From Solibacillus sp. FSL R5-0449 (GTDB lineage Bacteria; Bacillota; Bacilli; Bacillales_A; Planococcaceae): DNA of 64,000 bases. Of the stretch, positions 31,348 to 41,366 are shown piece after piece. The first letter of the stretch is position 1, and each line of letters begins with the position of its first letter. The stretch is taken from positions 220,001 to 284,000 of the forward strand of contig NZ_CP150239.1 in NCBI RefSeq assembly GCF_037975215.1, written 5' to 3'. The position numbers and the translations under genes are program-made. The notes beneath the pieces are model-generated. The model did not search any database and had not been told where the DNA came from. It saw only the letters and a list, made by a program, of their open reading frames with translations.

Positions 31348-32637
31348 ATGAATAACACGAAAGCAACAATGCTTGGAATTCAGCATCTGTTGGCAATGTA
31401 TGCAGGAGCCATTTTAGTACCGTTAATTATCGGTGGGGCATTAGGATTTAGTTCAGCGCAAATGACGTATTTAGTCGCAATCGATATTTTCATGTGTGGG
31501 GTAGCAACACTGTTCCAAGTATGGAAAGGTAAAGTGATCGGAATTGGATTACCGGTTGTATTAGGCTGTACATTTACAGCGGTAAGCCCGATTATTGCAA
31601 TCGGTTCTGGCGGCGGCCTAGGTGATGTTTACGGCGCGATTATCGCATCTGGTTTGATTATCGTATTAATCGGTGGTCTTTTCGGGAAACTAATCAAGTT
31701 TTTCCCGCCTGTTGTAACAGGTTCAGTCGTAACGATTATCGGAATCAGCTTAATTCCAGTAGCCATTAACAATATGGCTGGCGGACAAGGGGCAGCAGAC
31801 TTTGCATCAGGTTCAAATGTGGCGTTAGCGTTTATTACATTATTAGTTATTTTAGTAATTTACCGCTTCACAGTTGGCTTCGTTCGTGCAATTGCTATTT
31901 TACTAGGTATGGTGTCAGGTACAGTGATCGGCATTTTCATGGGCAAGGTTGATTTTACCCCAGTTGCCGAAGCTTCTTGGCTGCACATTATGCAACCATT
32001 CTACTTAGCAACACCAACATTCAATGCTTCTGCTATTTTAACGATGACATTGGTGGCAATGGTATCACTAGTTGAATCAACAGGTGTTTACTATGCATTA
32101 AGTGATATTACAAAAAAAGATTTAACTTCAAAAGATTTATCTAAAGGGTACCGTGCAGAAGGACTAGCATCGATTATCGGTGGTATTTTCAACGCCTTCC
32201 CGTACACAACATTCTCACAAAACGTAGGACTGATCCAAATGTCAGGCGTACGCGATCGTAAAGTAATCTTCATTACAGGCGGTATGTTGGTAGCACTTGG
32301 ATTCCTGCCAAAACTAGCTGCATTAACAACAATCATTCCAACACCAGTACTTGGTGCAGCGATGTTGGCAATGTTCGGTATGGTAATTACACAAGGTGTT
32401 AGAATGCTGGCACCGGAAATCGCAAAATCAATGGAAAACGCAATGGTCGCAGCACTAGGCGTCGGTCTAGGAATCGGCGTTGCCACAGTACCAGGCATTT
32501 TCGAAAACCTTCCTTCATGGATGTCTATTTTAACTTCGAACGGGATTGTTGCTGGGTCAGTAACGGCGATTTTCTTGAATGTGTTGTTTAACATGGTTGG
32601 GACGAAGCGTGTTGATCCGATGCATGTGATGGAGTAG
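31348..32637 (+). CDS. pbuX: Xanthine permease (NCS2 family)
   Basis: The 429-residue membrane protein has about 12-14 helices. The family pattern with LLAMYAGAILVPLIIGGAL, the ESTGVYYAL helix-8 motif and FPYTTFSQNVGLIQMSGVRDR is that of nucleobase-ascorbate/xanthine permeases. ATG 31348 has GGAGGAAAA upstream. The gene lies 90 bases after xpt and shares the guanine riboswitch transcript, so xanthine uptake and its conversion to XMP are co-regulated. Confidence 0.95.
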   Translation: MNNTKATMLGIQHLLAMYAGAILVPLIIGGALGFSSAQMTYLVAIDIFMCGVATLFQVWKGKVIGIGLPVVLGCTFTAVSPIIAIGSGGGLGDVYGAIIASGLIIVLIGGLFGKLIKFFPPVVTGSVVTIIGISLIPVAINNMAGGQGAADFASGSNVALAFITLLVILVIYRFTVGFVRAIAILLGMVSGTVIGIFMGKVDFTPVAEASWLHIMQPFYLATPTFNASAILTMTLVAMVSLVESTGVYYALSDITKKDLTSKDLSKGYRAEGLASIIGGIFNAFPYTTFSQNVGLIQMSGVRDRKVIFITGGMLVALGFLPKLAALTTIIPTPVLGAAMLAMFGMVITQGVRMLAPEIAKSMENAMVAALGVGLGIGVATVPGIFENLPSWMSILTSNGIVAGSVTAIFLNVLFNMVGTKRVDPMHVME

Positions 32638-32662
32638 GAAGAGTTAGGAAATAATTCGAATT

Positions 32663-32715
32663 AAAAAAATCCCAAGAAAGGGCCAGGCAAATTGGCTTTT
32701 ACTTGGGATTTTTAA
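32663..32715. terminator. Bidirectional terminator after pbuX
   Basis: AAAAATCCCAAG pairs with CTTGGGATTTTT, with an inner GCCA/TGGC pairing. It serves pbuX and may serve the convergent pilin-like genes. Confidence 0.85.
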
Positions 32716-32835
32716 TTTGAATAGGATTTAGAATCTCAATAAACCCAGTGTGAGGATGCCACATAACCTTACAATGGATATTTGGGAATTTTAACACACG
32801 GACGGAATTGTATGTGCACCTGAGACCCGAAATTA

Positions 32836-34059
32836 TTATTGGTACGTATAGTTGGCGTTGTTTAAGTTAGTTGAAATATCTTTAAGAAAGGTATCGAGTG
32901 TTGCATCGCCATTTGAAGAAGTTGCACATTTTTCATTAAAATCATCTGCAGACTTTCCCTGTGCAAGCATAGTAGCAAGTGAAAAAATATTAGTGCCATT
33001 GTGTTTGTATTTAGCTATAGATGTATCGATTTTACCGACAACACAAATTCTCGAATTTGAAGCAATAATTCCACTTCCTTGACCAGTATTAGTCATTACT
33101 AAATCTCCTTCAACGAAAATTTTGGAATTTGATACCGTCCCATTAATAAGTTTTGCATTAAAATTTCCAGATACATAAATAGTGGAATTTGAAATGCTTC
33201 CAGTTCCATTATGGAATGTTAAATTGCCCCCAGTATAAAGAATCGAGTTTGATAGACCATGGGTAAAGTTATTAGATACTTTCATATTGCCATCGATGAA
33301 CAGATGGGTGTCTATAACGTTCTTAATATTATGAGCAGTGTAATCTTTGGAGACATGAATATTTTTATTAACAAAATCTTGATTTCCGCCGGTTTCATAA
33401 TTTGTGTGTGTTATTAAAGGCGCGGGAATATTTTGACTTTGTACAGGTTTATTTGACCTAATGCCTGGAACAATACTAGGAGTATTTATTGTTAGATTGT
33501 CATTAATTAGCTTCACTAAATCGATTGTAAAATCGCCAACTACCGTACTTTTTTGTTCGTTTACAGAGCTAGTACTCTTAAATTTCACTGTAACTTTAGA
33601 ACCTTGAAAGATAATATCACTATCGCTTTGTGAGATTTCGTAGGTATATGGATAATCATTTGTTGCCTGAATTTGAGTATTAAGTAGAGAACGTACAATA
33701 TAATTTTCTTTATTAAATGCTCCTACTGAACGGTCTAATATATTAGATCCATTAATTTCAAGTTTAGGGATAGAAGGGTTATTTAATTCATTATTTGCTT
33801 TAATGTCACTTATTGCTTGAACAAATTTACTGTGAAGTTCATCATTTAAATGGTAAATCAAGGCGTTTCGATAATGGATAATTCCCATTTCAGCAATATT
33901 TACTGCTTGCATATCGACTTCAATTTTATTATTTTGTTTTGCATTCGTATTAGTAAGACTAAATAGTGTAATTCCTAAAATAGAAAAAATAATAATAACT
34001 AATAAAACTAAAACTATAGTTATCCCATTTTCATTTTTAATAAGTTTCAACTTCCTCAC
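32836..34059 (-). CDS. PilX-like minor pilin with repetitive C-terminal half
   Basis: The 407-residue protein starts with a prepilin-like segment, NENG followed by ITIVLVLLVIIIFSILGITLF. The usual Glu at +5 is replaced, as in GspK/PilX-type tip proteins. Residues about 215-345 contain repeated short strands of the pattern S-N-S-x-I-x-V-x-G-N (for example ISNSTIYVSGNF and VSNSKIFVEGDL), which suggests a small beta-helix like bactofilin or polymer-forming domains. The start is GTG directly after the upstream stop codon; a TTG at 34050 is an alternative. It is the third gene of a minus-strand minor pilin operon. Confidence 0.8.
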   Translation of the reverse strand: MRKLKLIKNENGITIVLVLLVIIIFSILGITLFSLTNTNAKQNNKIEVDMQAVNIAEMGIIHYRNALIYHLNDELHSKFVQAISDIKANNELNNPSIPKLEINGSNILDRSVGAFNKENYIVRSLLNTQIQATNDYPYTYEISQSDSDIIFQGSKVTVKFKSTSSVNEQKSTVVGDFTIDLVKLINDNLTINTPSIVPGIRSNKPVQSQNIPAPLITHTNYETGGNQDFVNKNIHVSKDYTAHNIKNVIDTHLFIDGNMKVSNNFTHGLSNSILYTGGNLTFHNGTGSISNSTIYVSGNFNAKLINGTVSNSKIFVEGDLVMTNTGQGSGIIASNSRICVVGKIDTSIAKYKHNGTNIFSLATMLAQGKSADDFNEKCATSSNGDATLDTFLKDISTNLNNANYTYQ

Positions 34060-34527
34060 CTACAATCTTGATAAAATAGTTGTGATTTTATATGGCTTTT
34101 GTATATTCTTGGAATCCTTTACTTGAATTTCAACTGGTATATATTTAATATATTTCGGGTTGAACTCCTCAGATTCTATTACTGTTGTGCCATCTTCGTC
34201 TGGTAAAGTGAGCACGTATTGAAAGTTGACATTTTCAATAACTTGAGAACAACGAGTAGTCCCGCTCTCCTCGAATGTATTAAATGTAATTCTTGAAGGG
34301 CTTTCTTGATTGATCGTATAACGAAGACCAGATTCTTGACACTCTCGCCAAACAACTAAAATATAATTAGCCTGTTGCTGGAGTTGAGATTTTGTTGATT
34401 GTTTGTTTGAAGTTGACATAGCACTAACAAGAAGTGAAGAAATAGTGATAATAACAAACGATGAAATAGCAATAACGCCAAGGACCTCAACAAGCGATAG
34501 ACCACGTTGTGATTGTATAGACCTCAC
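34060..34527 (-). CDS. PilW-like minor pilin
   Basis: The 155-residue protein begins VRSIQSQRG followed by LSLVEVLGVIAISSFVIITI, a class III signal peptide with Glu at +5 and a hydrophobic helix. The rest is a soluble pilin head with two cysteines. GTG at 34527 has GGGGGGAG five to six bases upstream; an ATG at 34563 has none. It starts two bases after the stop of the preceding pilin gene, so the two are probably translationally coupled. Confidence 0.82.
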   Translation of the reverse strand: MRSIQSQRGLSLVEVLGVIAISSFVIITISSLLVSAMSTSNKQSTKSQLQQQANYILVVWRECQESGLRYTINQESPSRITFNTFEESGTTRCSQVIENVNFQYVLTLPDEDGTTVIESEEFNPKYIKYIPVEIQVKDSKNIQKPYKITTILSRL

Positions 34528-34528
34528 A

Positions 34529-34975
34529 TTATCTCCCCCCTTCATGATAAGTAAATGACTCACTTATTAGTTTTTCCTTTTCTTTTACTAAAACATGTAC
34601 TTTTCGTAATTCGTGATAGTAGTTTCCTTGCTCAGGATTTATATTGATTTTGTAAATGATTTCATAGGGCTGAGCGCTCTGAGTATCTATTTTGACAAAA
34701 ATATCCGGATTTATATTAGAGTCAGGTACCGGATTCTGCAAATCATCTAATTCATTTTTTAGCTGATTAAAATTTAAAGAATCATATTGTTGATTAAACT
34801 GAGCTGTATATTGTCTAGCAATATTAGTTGCTTGAATATTGTTGTTATTGATTGCATTAAACTTTGCTCCAGAAATGAAAAATGTAAAAAAAGAAAGTAA
34901 CACAATAGCTAATAAAACAATAGAAGCAAGTACCTCCACTAAAGAAATTCCACGCTTTTCCTTCAATAATTTCAT
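34529..34975 (-). CDS. PilV-like minor pilin
   Basis: The 148-residue protein begins MKLLKEKRG followed by ISLVEVLASIVLLAIVLLSF, with Glu at +5 after the prepilin peptidase cleavage Gly. AGGAAGGGG precedes the ATG. It is the first gene of the minus-strand minor pilin operon, divergent from the main pilus operon. Confidence 0.85.
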   Translation of the reverse strand: MKLLKEKRGISLVEVLASIVLLAIVLLSFFTFFISGAKFNAINNNNIQATNIARQYTAQFNQQYDSLNFNQLKNELDDLQNPVPDSNINPDIFVKIDTQSAQPYEIIYKININPEQGNYYHELRKVHVLVKEKEKLISESFTYHEGGR

Positions 34976-35387
34976 AATATCCCCTTCCTTCTTAATAACA
35001 GTAATATTAGTGAATTAAACGACCTAAAACATACTATTCATAATTAATAGTATAAAAACAGTAATTTGAATATATTGTAGGTAAAATGGAACGTATAAAA
35101 ATAAAAATAAAATTTAAATAAAAAATATGTAGTTAAAAAGTAATCTTTAATGTATTATAATAGTAACATAAGAGTGCATTTGGAAAAAGATATAAAAAAT
35201 ATTTATATATAAAGCGGAATTTTAATCATAGTATATTGAATTTATTATAATATTTTCCATCTATTATTTATATAAATAAACATATGTTTTATGTTTTTTC
35301 TTAAAATGATTATAAAAACAGATTAATTTTAGTTATAAAGTCCTTATTTATACATAGTGGATTAAAGTGATTAGACGGGGTGAGTAA
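34976..35387. other. AT-rich divergent intergenic region of pilus locus
   Basis: This 412-base region separates the divergent minor-pilin and main pilus operons and should hold both promoters. It is very AT-rich, so individual promoter boxes cannot be called reliably. The only clear structure is the inverted repeat ATACTATT/AATAGTAT at 35031-35053. No gene is seen. Confidence 0.7.
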
Positions 35388-36791
35388 ATGAAAATTATCT
35401 TTAGGTCAATAATCCCAATAACTTTGTTAATAGTCCTTTTATCAATTTGGATTCCGAACTTTATAGTAAGTTCGATTGCATCCGCTGATAATAATGCAGC
35501 CGGTTCCACAATCGGAGGGATAGAGACAGATGACTTGAAGGGGGAGGAGTTAAAAGTATTGCTGACTGATGCTGTTAACGACTGGTACACCCAAAACCTA
35601 ACTGTCACTGGCGGGGGCACTTCAATTGAAGTGAACTCATCCACATTCCAGTTTGATATTGAAAGTACAGTAGCAAACTATGAAAATCAGATACATAAGT
35701 CATGGTATGCATTTTGGGAAGATACACCTACAGTGCATCTCCCACTAATTGTTTCTCCTAGTGAAATAGTGAAAAACGAGATTAGTAATGTTTCGTCATG
35801 GAATACGGACTTGACGTATAGCAATGTACAACTGAATGCCGCGTATTTAAAAACAAATCCTGTTGAAGCGGTTGTCATAGATGTATCGGTACTGGAAACA
35901 GACCGAATTTCATTATCAGTCGAACCTATGCCAGAAGGGGCAATGGGCATTAATGAACTGGTTCTTGCATTACATGAAACGGTAATAGAACCGCAAAGGG
36001 CTTTTTCGATGATTGAAAAGCTTGGTGATACGATAAATTTGGCAAACCGTGAAGCTATTAATTTTGTTGCATCAAATCTATATAATGCAGCATTGAGTAT
36101 TAATGCGGAAATACTGGAACGTCATTCGCAAAATGAAATCCCTTCCTATTTAAATGCTGGCTTAGAAGCAAAGGTGGATCCACTTGCAAGTGAGGATCTC
36201 AAATTCGCAAATAGTTCATCCAATCCAGTTGTTTTAAAACTGATTATGGAAGAAGGAAATTTGAGGACTGAGGTATATACACCTGCAAAGGAAACGGAAG
36301 TAGGTGTGACAGTTTCGCAGGATGAGGAAATCCAGCCCCGTACAATTACACGTTATTCCGCAAACCTGGCAATTGGTCAGACTGAACAAGTACAGGAAGG
36401 TGCAAAAGGCTTACGTGTCTCGGTATATCGTACAGCTTTTGATGAACAGAAGCTTGTGAGCCGAGATTATTACCCGCCTGTTGACCGGATTATTTTGAAG
36501 TCTTCCAAACAACTGGAAGTGAAGACAACAACAGAAAATCTGAACAATGACCCTGCCTATCAAGTGGATTTAGATGGAGACGGTTTCCCGGATGGTGAAA
36601 CTACGAACGGAAATGGACAAAGCAATGGATTAACTACTCCAGTTAGCGGGTCCCAAAATACTGGTTCAAATGAATCTAACAATGCTGAAGGTTCTGGATC
36701 AAACAATTTCGCAAACGACGGCGCTGAAGAGGAAACTCTTCCACCTGGCAGCTATTACGATAAAGGAGGAAATTTAATTACTCCAAAATAA
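35388..36791 (+). CDS. VanW/G5-domain surface protein of the pilus locus
   Basis: The 467-residue protein has an N-terminal membrane anchor or signal peptide (1-33). A region of weak peptidoglycan-binding-like repeats follows, then a VanW-like domain (about 190-300) and a G5-like segment (about 310-385, ending RDYYPPVDRIILK). The C-terminal tail is rich in Asn, Ser and Gly. GGGGTGAG precedes the ATG. It is 15 bases before pilB and so belongs to the pilus operon. A cell-wall-facing role in pilus passage is plausible but inferred. Confidence 0.78.
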   Translation: MKIIFRSIIPITLLIVLLSIWIPNFIVSSIASADNNAAGSTIGGIETDDLKGEELKVLLTDAVNDWYTQNLTVTGGGTSIEVNSSTFQFDIESTVANYENQIHKSWYAFWEDTPTVHLPLIVSPSEIVKNEISNVSSWNTDLTYSNVQLNAAYLKTNPVEAVVIDVSVLETDRISLSVEPMPEGAMGINELVLALHETVIEPQRAFSMIEKLGDTINLANREAINFVASNLYNAALSINAEILERHSQNEIPSYLNAGLEAKVDPLASEDLKFANSSSNPVVLKLIMEEGNLRTEVYTPAKETEVGVTVSQDEEIQPRTITRYSANLAIGQTEQVQEGAKGLRVSVYRTAFDEQKLVSRDYYPPVDRIILKSSKQLEVKTTTENLNNDPAYQVDLDGDGFPDGETTNGNGQSNGLTTPVSGSQNTGSNESNNAEGSGSNNFANDGAEEETLPPGSYYDKGGNLITPK

Positions 36792-36806
36792 AGGAGGACG
36801 TAAAAT

Positions 36807-38471
36807 ATGAAGGCGAAATCGAGAAAACGTTTAGGTGACTTGCTTTTGGAGTCAGGTGTTATTACCGAATCACAGCTTACTTATGCACTGGCAAACAAAA
36901 GCCGGGATGAAAAACTTGGGGATTTTTTCATAAAAGAAAGTATACTGACAGAACAACAGTTAATTGAAGTACTGGAGTTCCAACTAGGTATTCCGCATAT
37001 GACATTAAGTAACTATGTCATATCACCAGAGCTGCTGCAGCTTGTACCGAGGGAACTGGCAAAACGTGCAAATATTATGCCGGTGCGTCGGGACAAAAAC
37101 AAGCTACTTATTGCGATGGCAGACCCGATGGATTACTTTGCGATTGAAGAAGTCCGCATGGCAACAGGCTGTCAAATCGAAACGAGTATTGCGACAAAGG
37201 ACGACCTGTACCGGACGATCACGAAATACTATGACCTGCAGGCTTCGATGGATGCAGCTTTAACTGAAATAGAAGTTAATACACCGGAAGTGCAGCAGGA
37301 AATTACGGATGAAGATTCAGCTATTGTCCGACTCGTAAACCAGATCATCAATAATGGGGTCGCCCAGCGTGCATCTGATATTCACTTCGACCCGCATGAA
37401 ACAGAATACAGAATTCGTTACCGTGTTGACGGTGTCCTTCGTACAGAAAGATCTCTGCCAAAGCATATGCAAAATATGATGACGGCCCGAGTAAAAATAA
37501 TGGGCGGACTGAATATTACGGAAAATCGTATTCCACAAGATGGAAGGTTTAAAGTTAATATCGAATTTAAAAGTGTCGACATTCGTCTTTCTACATTACC
37601 GACTGTTTACGGCGAAAAAATCGTTATGCGTATTTTGGATATAAGCAATGCCGCAACAGACATATCACATCTAGGGTTTACTGAAAACAATGAAGTGATT
37701 TTCAGGAAGATGATAGAAAAACCGAATGGCATTGTACTCATTACAGGTCCAACTGGTTCGGGGAAATCTTCTACTTTATATGCCGCACTTTCCAATTTAA
37801 ATAATGAAGGTGTCAACATAATTACGGTTGAAGATCCGGTCGAATACCAGTTAAATGGTGTTAACCAGATTCAAGTAAAAGAAGAAGTAGGGTTAACATT
37901 TGCAGCGGGGTTACGTTCAATCTTACGGCAGGACCCAGACATTATAATGATCGGGGAAATCCGTGATTTGGAAACCGCGCAAATTTCAATTCGTGCATCA
38001 TTAACAGGTCATCTTGTATTAAGTACACTACATACAAACAGTGCAATTGAATCGATTTCAAGGCTGCAGGATATGGGAACGGAACCGTTCCTCATTTCTT
38101 CTTCGCTTGTCGGTATCGTGGCACAGCGACTTGTACGTCAAATTTGTCGTGACTGTACGACAGAAGTAGAACCTACAATTAGGGAAAAACAAATTTTTGC
38201 AGATAATGGGTTAGAAGTAAAGAAAATTCGAAAAGGTCGCGGATGTGCAGCATGTGGAAACACCGGATACCGTGGGCGAATTGCTATCCACGAGTTGCTG
38301 CCTGTTGACCGTGGTTTAAAGGATCTCATTTTAAATGGTGCAAGTGGCTATGAGATTAGTGATTATATGCAAAACGTAGGACATAACACATTACTGCAGG
38401 ATGGTTTATTAAAAGTGCTGGCCGGGGTCACAACGACCGAAGAAGTGCTGCGTGTGGCGACGATTGACTAG
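36807..38471 (+). CDS. pilB: Type IV pilus assembly ATPase PilB
   Basis: The 554-residue GspE-family ATPase powers pilus extension. It has an N-terminal MshEN domain (about 1-140), Walker A GPTGSGKSST, Asp-box, Walker B ILRQDPDIIMIGEIRD, and a tetracysteine zinc motif CRDC...CAAC that is typical of extension ATPases. AAAGGAGG precedes the ATG. pilT follows after 12 bases. Confidence 0.96.
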   Translation: MKAKSRKRLGDLLLESGVITESQLTYALANKSRDEKLGDFFIKESILTEQQLIEVLEFQLGIPHMTLSNYVISPELLQLVPRELAKRANIMPVRRDKNKLLIAMADPMDYFAIEEVRMATGCQIETSIATKDDLYRTITKYYDLQASMDAALTEIEVNTPEVQQEITDEDSAIVRLVNQIINNGVAQRASDIHFDPHETEYRIRYRVDGVLRTERSLPKHMQNMMTARVKIMGGLNITENRIPQDGRFKVNIEFKSVDIRLSTLPTVYGEKIVMRILDISNAATDISHLGFTENNEVIFRKMIEKPNGIVLITGPTGSGKSSTLYAALSNLNNEGVNIITVEDPVEYQLNGVNQIQVKEEVGLTFAAGLRSILRQDPDIIMIGEIRDLETAQISIRASLTGHLVLSTLHTNSAIESISRLQDMGTEPFLISSSLVGIVAQRLVRQICRDCTTEVEPTIREKQIFADNGLEVKKIRKGRGCAACGNTGYRGRIAIHELLPVDRGLKDLILNGASGYEISDYMQNVGHNTLLQDGLLKVLAGVTTTEEVLRVATID

Positions 38472-38483
38472 GGAGGAATGGAT

Positions 38484-39527
38484 ATGACATTGAACATACA
38501 AGATTTACTGCAGCATGCGTATGATGAAAATGCTTCCGATTTGCATGTCACTACTGGCATCCCTCCTGTTTACCGAATAAATGGTCAGCTGAAACAATAT
38601 GGCGATGTAATTGTAACGGCGGAAATGATTGAGCAAATGGTAAAAGATATTTTACCATCTTACAAAGCAGCTGAGTTTGATGAAAAGGGTGAAACTGATT
38701 TCAACTATTCATTGAAAGACTTTTGCCGCTTCCGTGTAAATGCATATCATCAGCGAAATGTTGGTGCAATCGCAGCTCGTCTTATCTCGAGTGAAATTCC
38801 GACAATTGACTCACTGAATATGCCGAATGTGCTGTACGATTTAGCAGAAAAACCTCAAGGACTAATTTTAGTAACTGGTCCAACTGGTTCAGGTAAGTCA
38901 ACTACACTAGCGGCAATGATTGATTATATTAATGAAACAAAATCAAAACATATTATTACACTGGAAGACCCGATTGAATATTTACATTCGCATAAAAAAT
39001 CGGTAGTGAATCAGCGTGAAATCGGAGTCGATACCGGTTCATTTGCAAATGGTCTGCGTGCATCGCTCCGTCAAGATCCGGATATTATTCTAGTGGGGGA
39101 AATGCGAGATTTAGAGACGATTTCTACAGCGATTACGGCAGCAGAAACAGGTCACTTAGTATTCGGCACACTTCATACGTCAAGTGCACCGACAACCATT
39201 GACCGTATTATCGATGTATTCCCGCCACATCAGCAAGGGCAGATTCGAATTCAATTAGCTAACGTATTGCAAGGAATTATTTCACAGCGATTATTCATTC
39301 GTAAAGATAAAGCAGGCCGGGTTGCAGCAACAGAAATTCTCGTAAGTATTCCGGCTGTAACAAATTTGATACGAAATGAAAAAATTCATCAGATTCCAAG
39401 TGTGATGCAGACAAATCGAGCGTTAGGGATGCATACATTGGAGACATCCATACAAGCGCTTGTTTCTTCCGGTAAAGTTTCATTGGAGGAAGTACGGCCA
39501 TATTTGAATGTGGGTGATTACAGTTGA
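38484..39527 (+). CDS. pilT: Type IV pilus retraction ATPase PilT
   Basis: The 347-residue hexameric ATPase of the PilT type has Walker A GPTGSGKSTT, Walker B LRQDPDIILVGEMRD and the HLVFGTLHTSSAP motif. It lacks the zinc tetracysteine of PilB. Its presence implies retractile pili and possible twitching motility. The ATG at 38484 has GGGAGGA six bases upstream; the ATG at 38478 lies too close to that site. It overlaps pilC by four bases. Confidence 0.96.
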   Translation: MTLNIQDLLQHAYDENASDLHVTTGIPPVYRINGQLKQYGDVIVTAEMIEQMVKDILPSYKAAEFDEKGETDFNYSLKDFCRFRVNAYHQRNVGAIAARLISSEIPTIDSLNMPNVLYDLAEKPQGLILVTGPTGSGKSTTLAAMIDYINETKSKHIITLEDPIEYLHSHKKSVVNQREIGVDTGSFANGLRASLRQDPDIILVGEMRDLETISTAITAAETGHLVFGTLHTSSAPTTIDRIIDVFPPHQQGQIRIQLANVLQGIISQRLFIRKDKAGRVAATEILVSIPAVTNLIRNEKIHQIPSVMQTNRALGMHTLETSIQALVSSGKVSLEEVRPYLNVGDYS

Positions 39528-40732
39528 CCGTATTTAAATATGTAGGACGAACAAAGATGGGGGCAACGCAAAAAGGGACGATTGATGCAGCGAATAAAGC
39601 AGCCGCCATTTCGAAGCTTCGTGAAAAAGGCATCAATCCTCGAGAAATCGAAGAATCAAAAAGTCTTTTGCATATGGAAGTCAGCCTTGGCAGCAAAAAA
39701 GTAAAAACACAGGATTTTGTTATTTATTGCCGTCAGTTTGCGACGTTGATCCGAGCAGGTGTTTCTCTCGTAGAAGCGACTGATATTTTAGCAAAGCAGG
39801 CGACAAGCAAGCCACTAAAAAAAGCACTTGTATCTGTAGAAGAAGACATTCGTTCTGGTATTCCATTTTCCGATGCGGTAAAGAAACATCCGAAAGCATT
39901 TCCCGAACTATTCGTCAATATGATGCGTTCAGGGGAGGCGACAGGGAATATCGATGACACGCTGGAACGTCTAGCGAATTCGTATGAAAAGTCATTCCGC
40001 TTAGTCAAAAAGATGCAATCGACGCTGACATATCCTGCAATGCTTCTAGTAATGATTGTAGTTGTCGTGTTTTTCATGCTAATCTTCATTGTCCCTACGT
40101 TTGTCGAGTCATTTGAGTCGATGGATGCCGAACTCCCGACTTTAACGGTATGGACAGTTGCTTTAGGGGATTGGCTGAGACAATATTGGTGGTTCCCGAT
40201 TGGAGCACTGGCTATTGGAGTTGTAGTATTTCAATATCTTTATAGAAATAATGAACAGTTCAATTACACCGTCCATTATTTCATGCTGAAGATGCCGATA
40301 TTTGGACCGCTTTTACAGAAAACAGCGATTGCTAGATTAACACGCAATTTATCATCTTTATTTAGCAGTGCAGTTCCCATATTACAGGCGTTGACGATTT
40401 CACAAAAAGTATCCGGCAACCCGGTTATAGGAAAGGTCGTAATGGATGCACGAGCAAGTTTGGAACGAGGAAGTTCATTGACAGAGCCGCTTGAAAAAAG
40501 CTGGATTTTCCCACCGATGGTAACGAGCATGACGAGAATTGGTGAGTCTACCGGGTCGCTTGATTATATGCTTGAAAAAATTGCGGATTTTTATGAAGAG
40601 GAAGTTGACAGAAATGTTGATACTTTAAAATCTCTGATTGAACCGTTAATGATTGTATTGTTGGCCGGGGCAGTTGGTATTATCGTAGCGGCAATATTCT
40701 TGCCGATGTTTAGTCTATATGAGCAAATGTAA
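39524..40732 (+). CDS. pilC: Type IV pilus inner-membrane platform protein PilC
   Basis: The 402-residue GspF-family protein has two related cytoplasmic T2SSF domains and three membrane helices (near residues 167, 220 and 375). FVIYCRQFATLIRAGVSLVEA and MTRIGESTGSLDYML are typical motifs. The TTG start overlaps the pilT stop (TTGA), which indicates translational coupling. Confidence 0.95.
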   Translation: MTVFKYVGRTKMGATQKGTIDAANKAAAISKLREKGINPREIEESKSLLHMEVSLGSKKVKTQDFVIYCRQFATLIRAGVSLVEATDILAKQATSKPLKKALVSVEEDIRSGIPFSDAVKKHPKAFPELFVNMMRSGEATGNIDDTLERLANSYEKSFRLVKKMQSTLTYPAMLLVMIVVVVFFMLIFIVPTFVESFESMDAELPTLTVWTVALGDWLRQYWWFPIGALAIGVVVFQYLYRNNEQFNYTVHYFMLKMPIFGPLLQKTAIARLTRNLSSLFSSAVPILQALTISQKVSGNPVIGKVVMDARASLERGSSLTEPLEKSWIFPPMVTSMTRIGESTGSLDYMLEKIADFYEEEVDRNVDTLKSLIEPLMIVLLAGAVGIIVAAIFLPMFSLYEQM

Positions 40733-40826
40733 ACGGAAAATAGAAGACGTTTTGCAAGGAGGTATCGAAGCGATACAAAGCGTCAGTGCAAAAACAAAAT
40801 TATTTAAAATAAGAGGAGGATTTAAT

Positions 40827-41243
40827 ATGTTTAACACATTAAAAAAACTTATTAAAAATGAAAAAGGTTTATCTTTAGTGGAGCTTTTGGCAGTAATTGT
40901 AATTTTAGGTATTATTGCTGCGATTGCGATTCCGGCTATCGGGAATATTATTGCAAATTCTGAAGCAAAAGCAGAAGTTGCTGATGCAATGCAAGTAATG
41001 AGTGCTGCAAATATTTATTTTGCTGATAACCCAAGTCAAACATCATTTGCTAAAGCTAATGCAGGAGATTATATAGAAGGTGTAGATAACTTAGAGAGTT
41101 TTACTGTTACTAAAGCTTCACCAAATACAATTGTTTTTAAGGGAAAACGTGTTTCTACTACTACTGGTCTTACATTGGATCAATTGTCTAAAGCCACTGT
41201 TTCTGAAGGAACTGTTAAGAGTTGGCCGGCTGCAACTAATTAA
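40827..41243 (+). CDS. pilA: Major type IV pilin
   Basis: The 138-residue prepilin has the leader MFNTLKKLIKNEKG followed by LSLVELLAVIVILGIIAAIA, with Glu at +5. This is the canonical type IV pilin signal cut and methylated by prepilin peptidase. The soluble head is small. AGAGGAGGA precedes ATG 40827; the frame is open upstream to 40719 but overlaps pilC. A stem-loop follows directly. Its position and strong ribosome binding site suggest it is the main subunit. Confidence 0.92.
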   Translation: MFNTLKKLIKNEKGLSLVELLAVIVILGIIAAIAIPAIGNIIANSEAKAEVADAMQVMSAANIYFADNPSQTSFAKANAGDYIEGVDNLESFTVTKASPNTIVFKGKRVSTTTGLTLDQLSKATVSEGTVKSWPAATN

Positions 41244-41301
41244 TCATCCCCCAAAGAACACCCAACCCATCAGCGCTTGGGTGTTCCATTGAGTGATGAT
41301 T
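41242..41301 (+). repeat. Stem-loop between pilin and pilM
   Basis: GAACACCCAA and TTGGGTGTTC pair perfectly at 41256-41286, extended by an outer AATCATC/GATGATT pair. There is no T run, so it is more likely an mRNA-stabilising or processing structure that raises pilin expression over the downstream genes than a strong terminator. Confidence 0.75.
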
Positions 41302-41366
41302 GCGCCACCAAAACGGCGCTTCTCAAAACAGGTAATACATTAAAGGTTAAAGGGGAGGGTCCCTCT

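Noticed and set aside
35619..35636. Perfect palindrome CACTTCAATTGAAGTG
   Set aside because: It lies inside the VanW/G5 coding sequence and has no supporting context.
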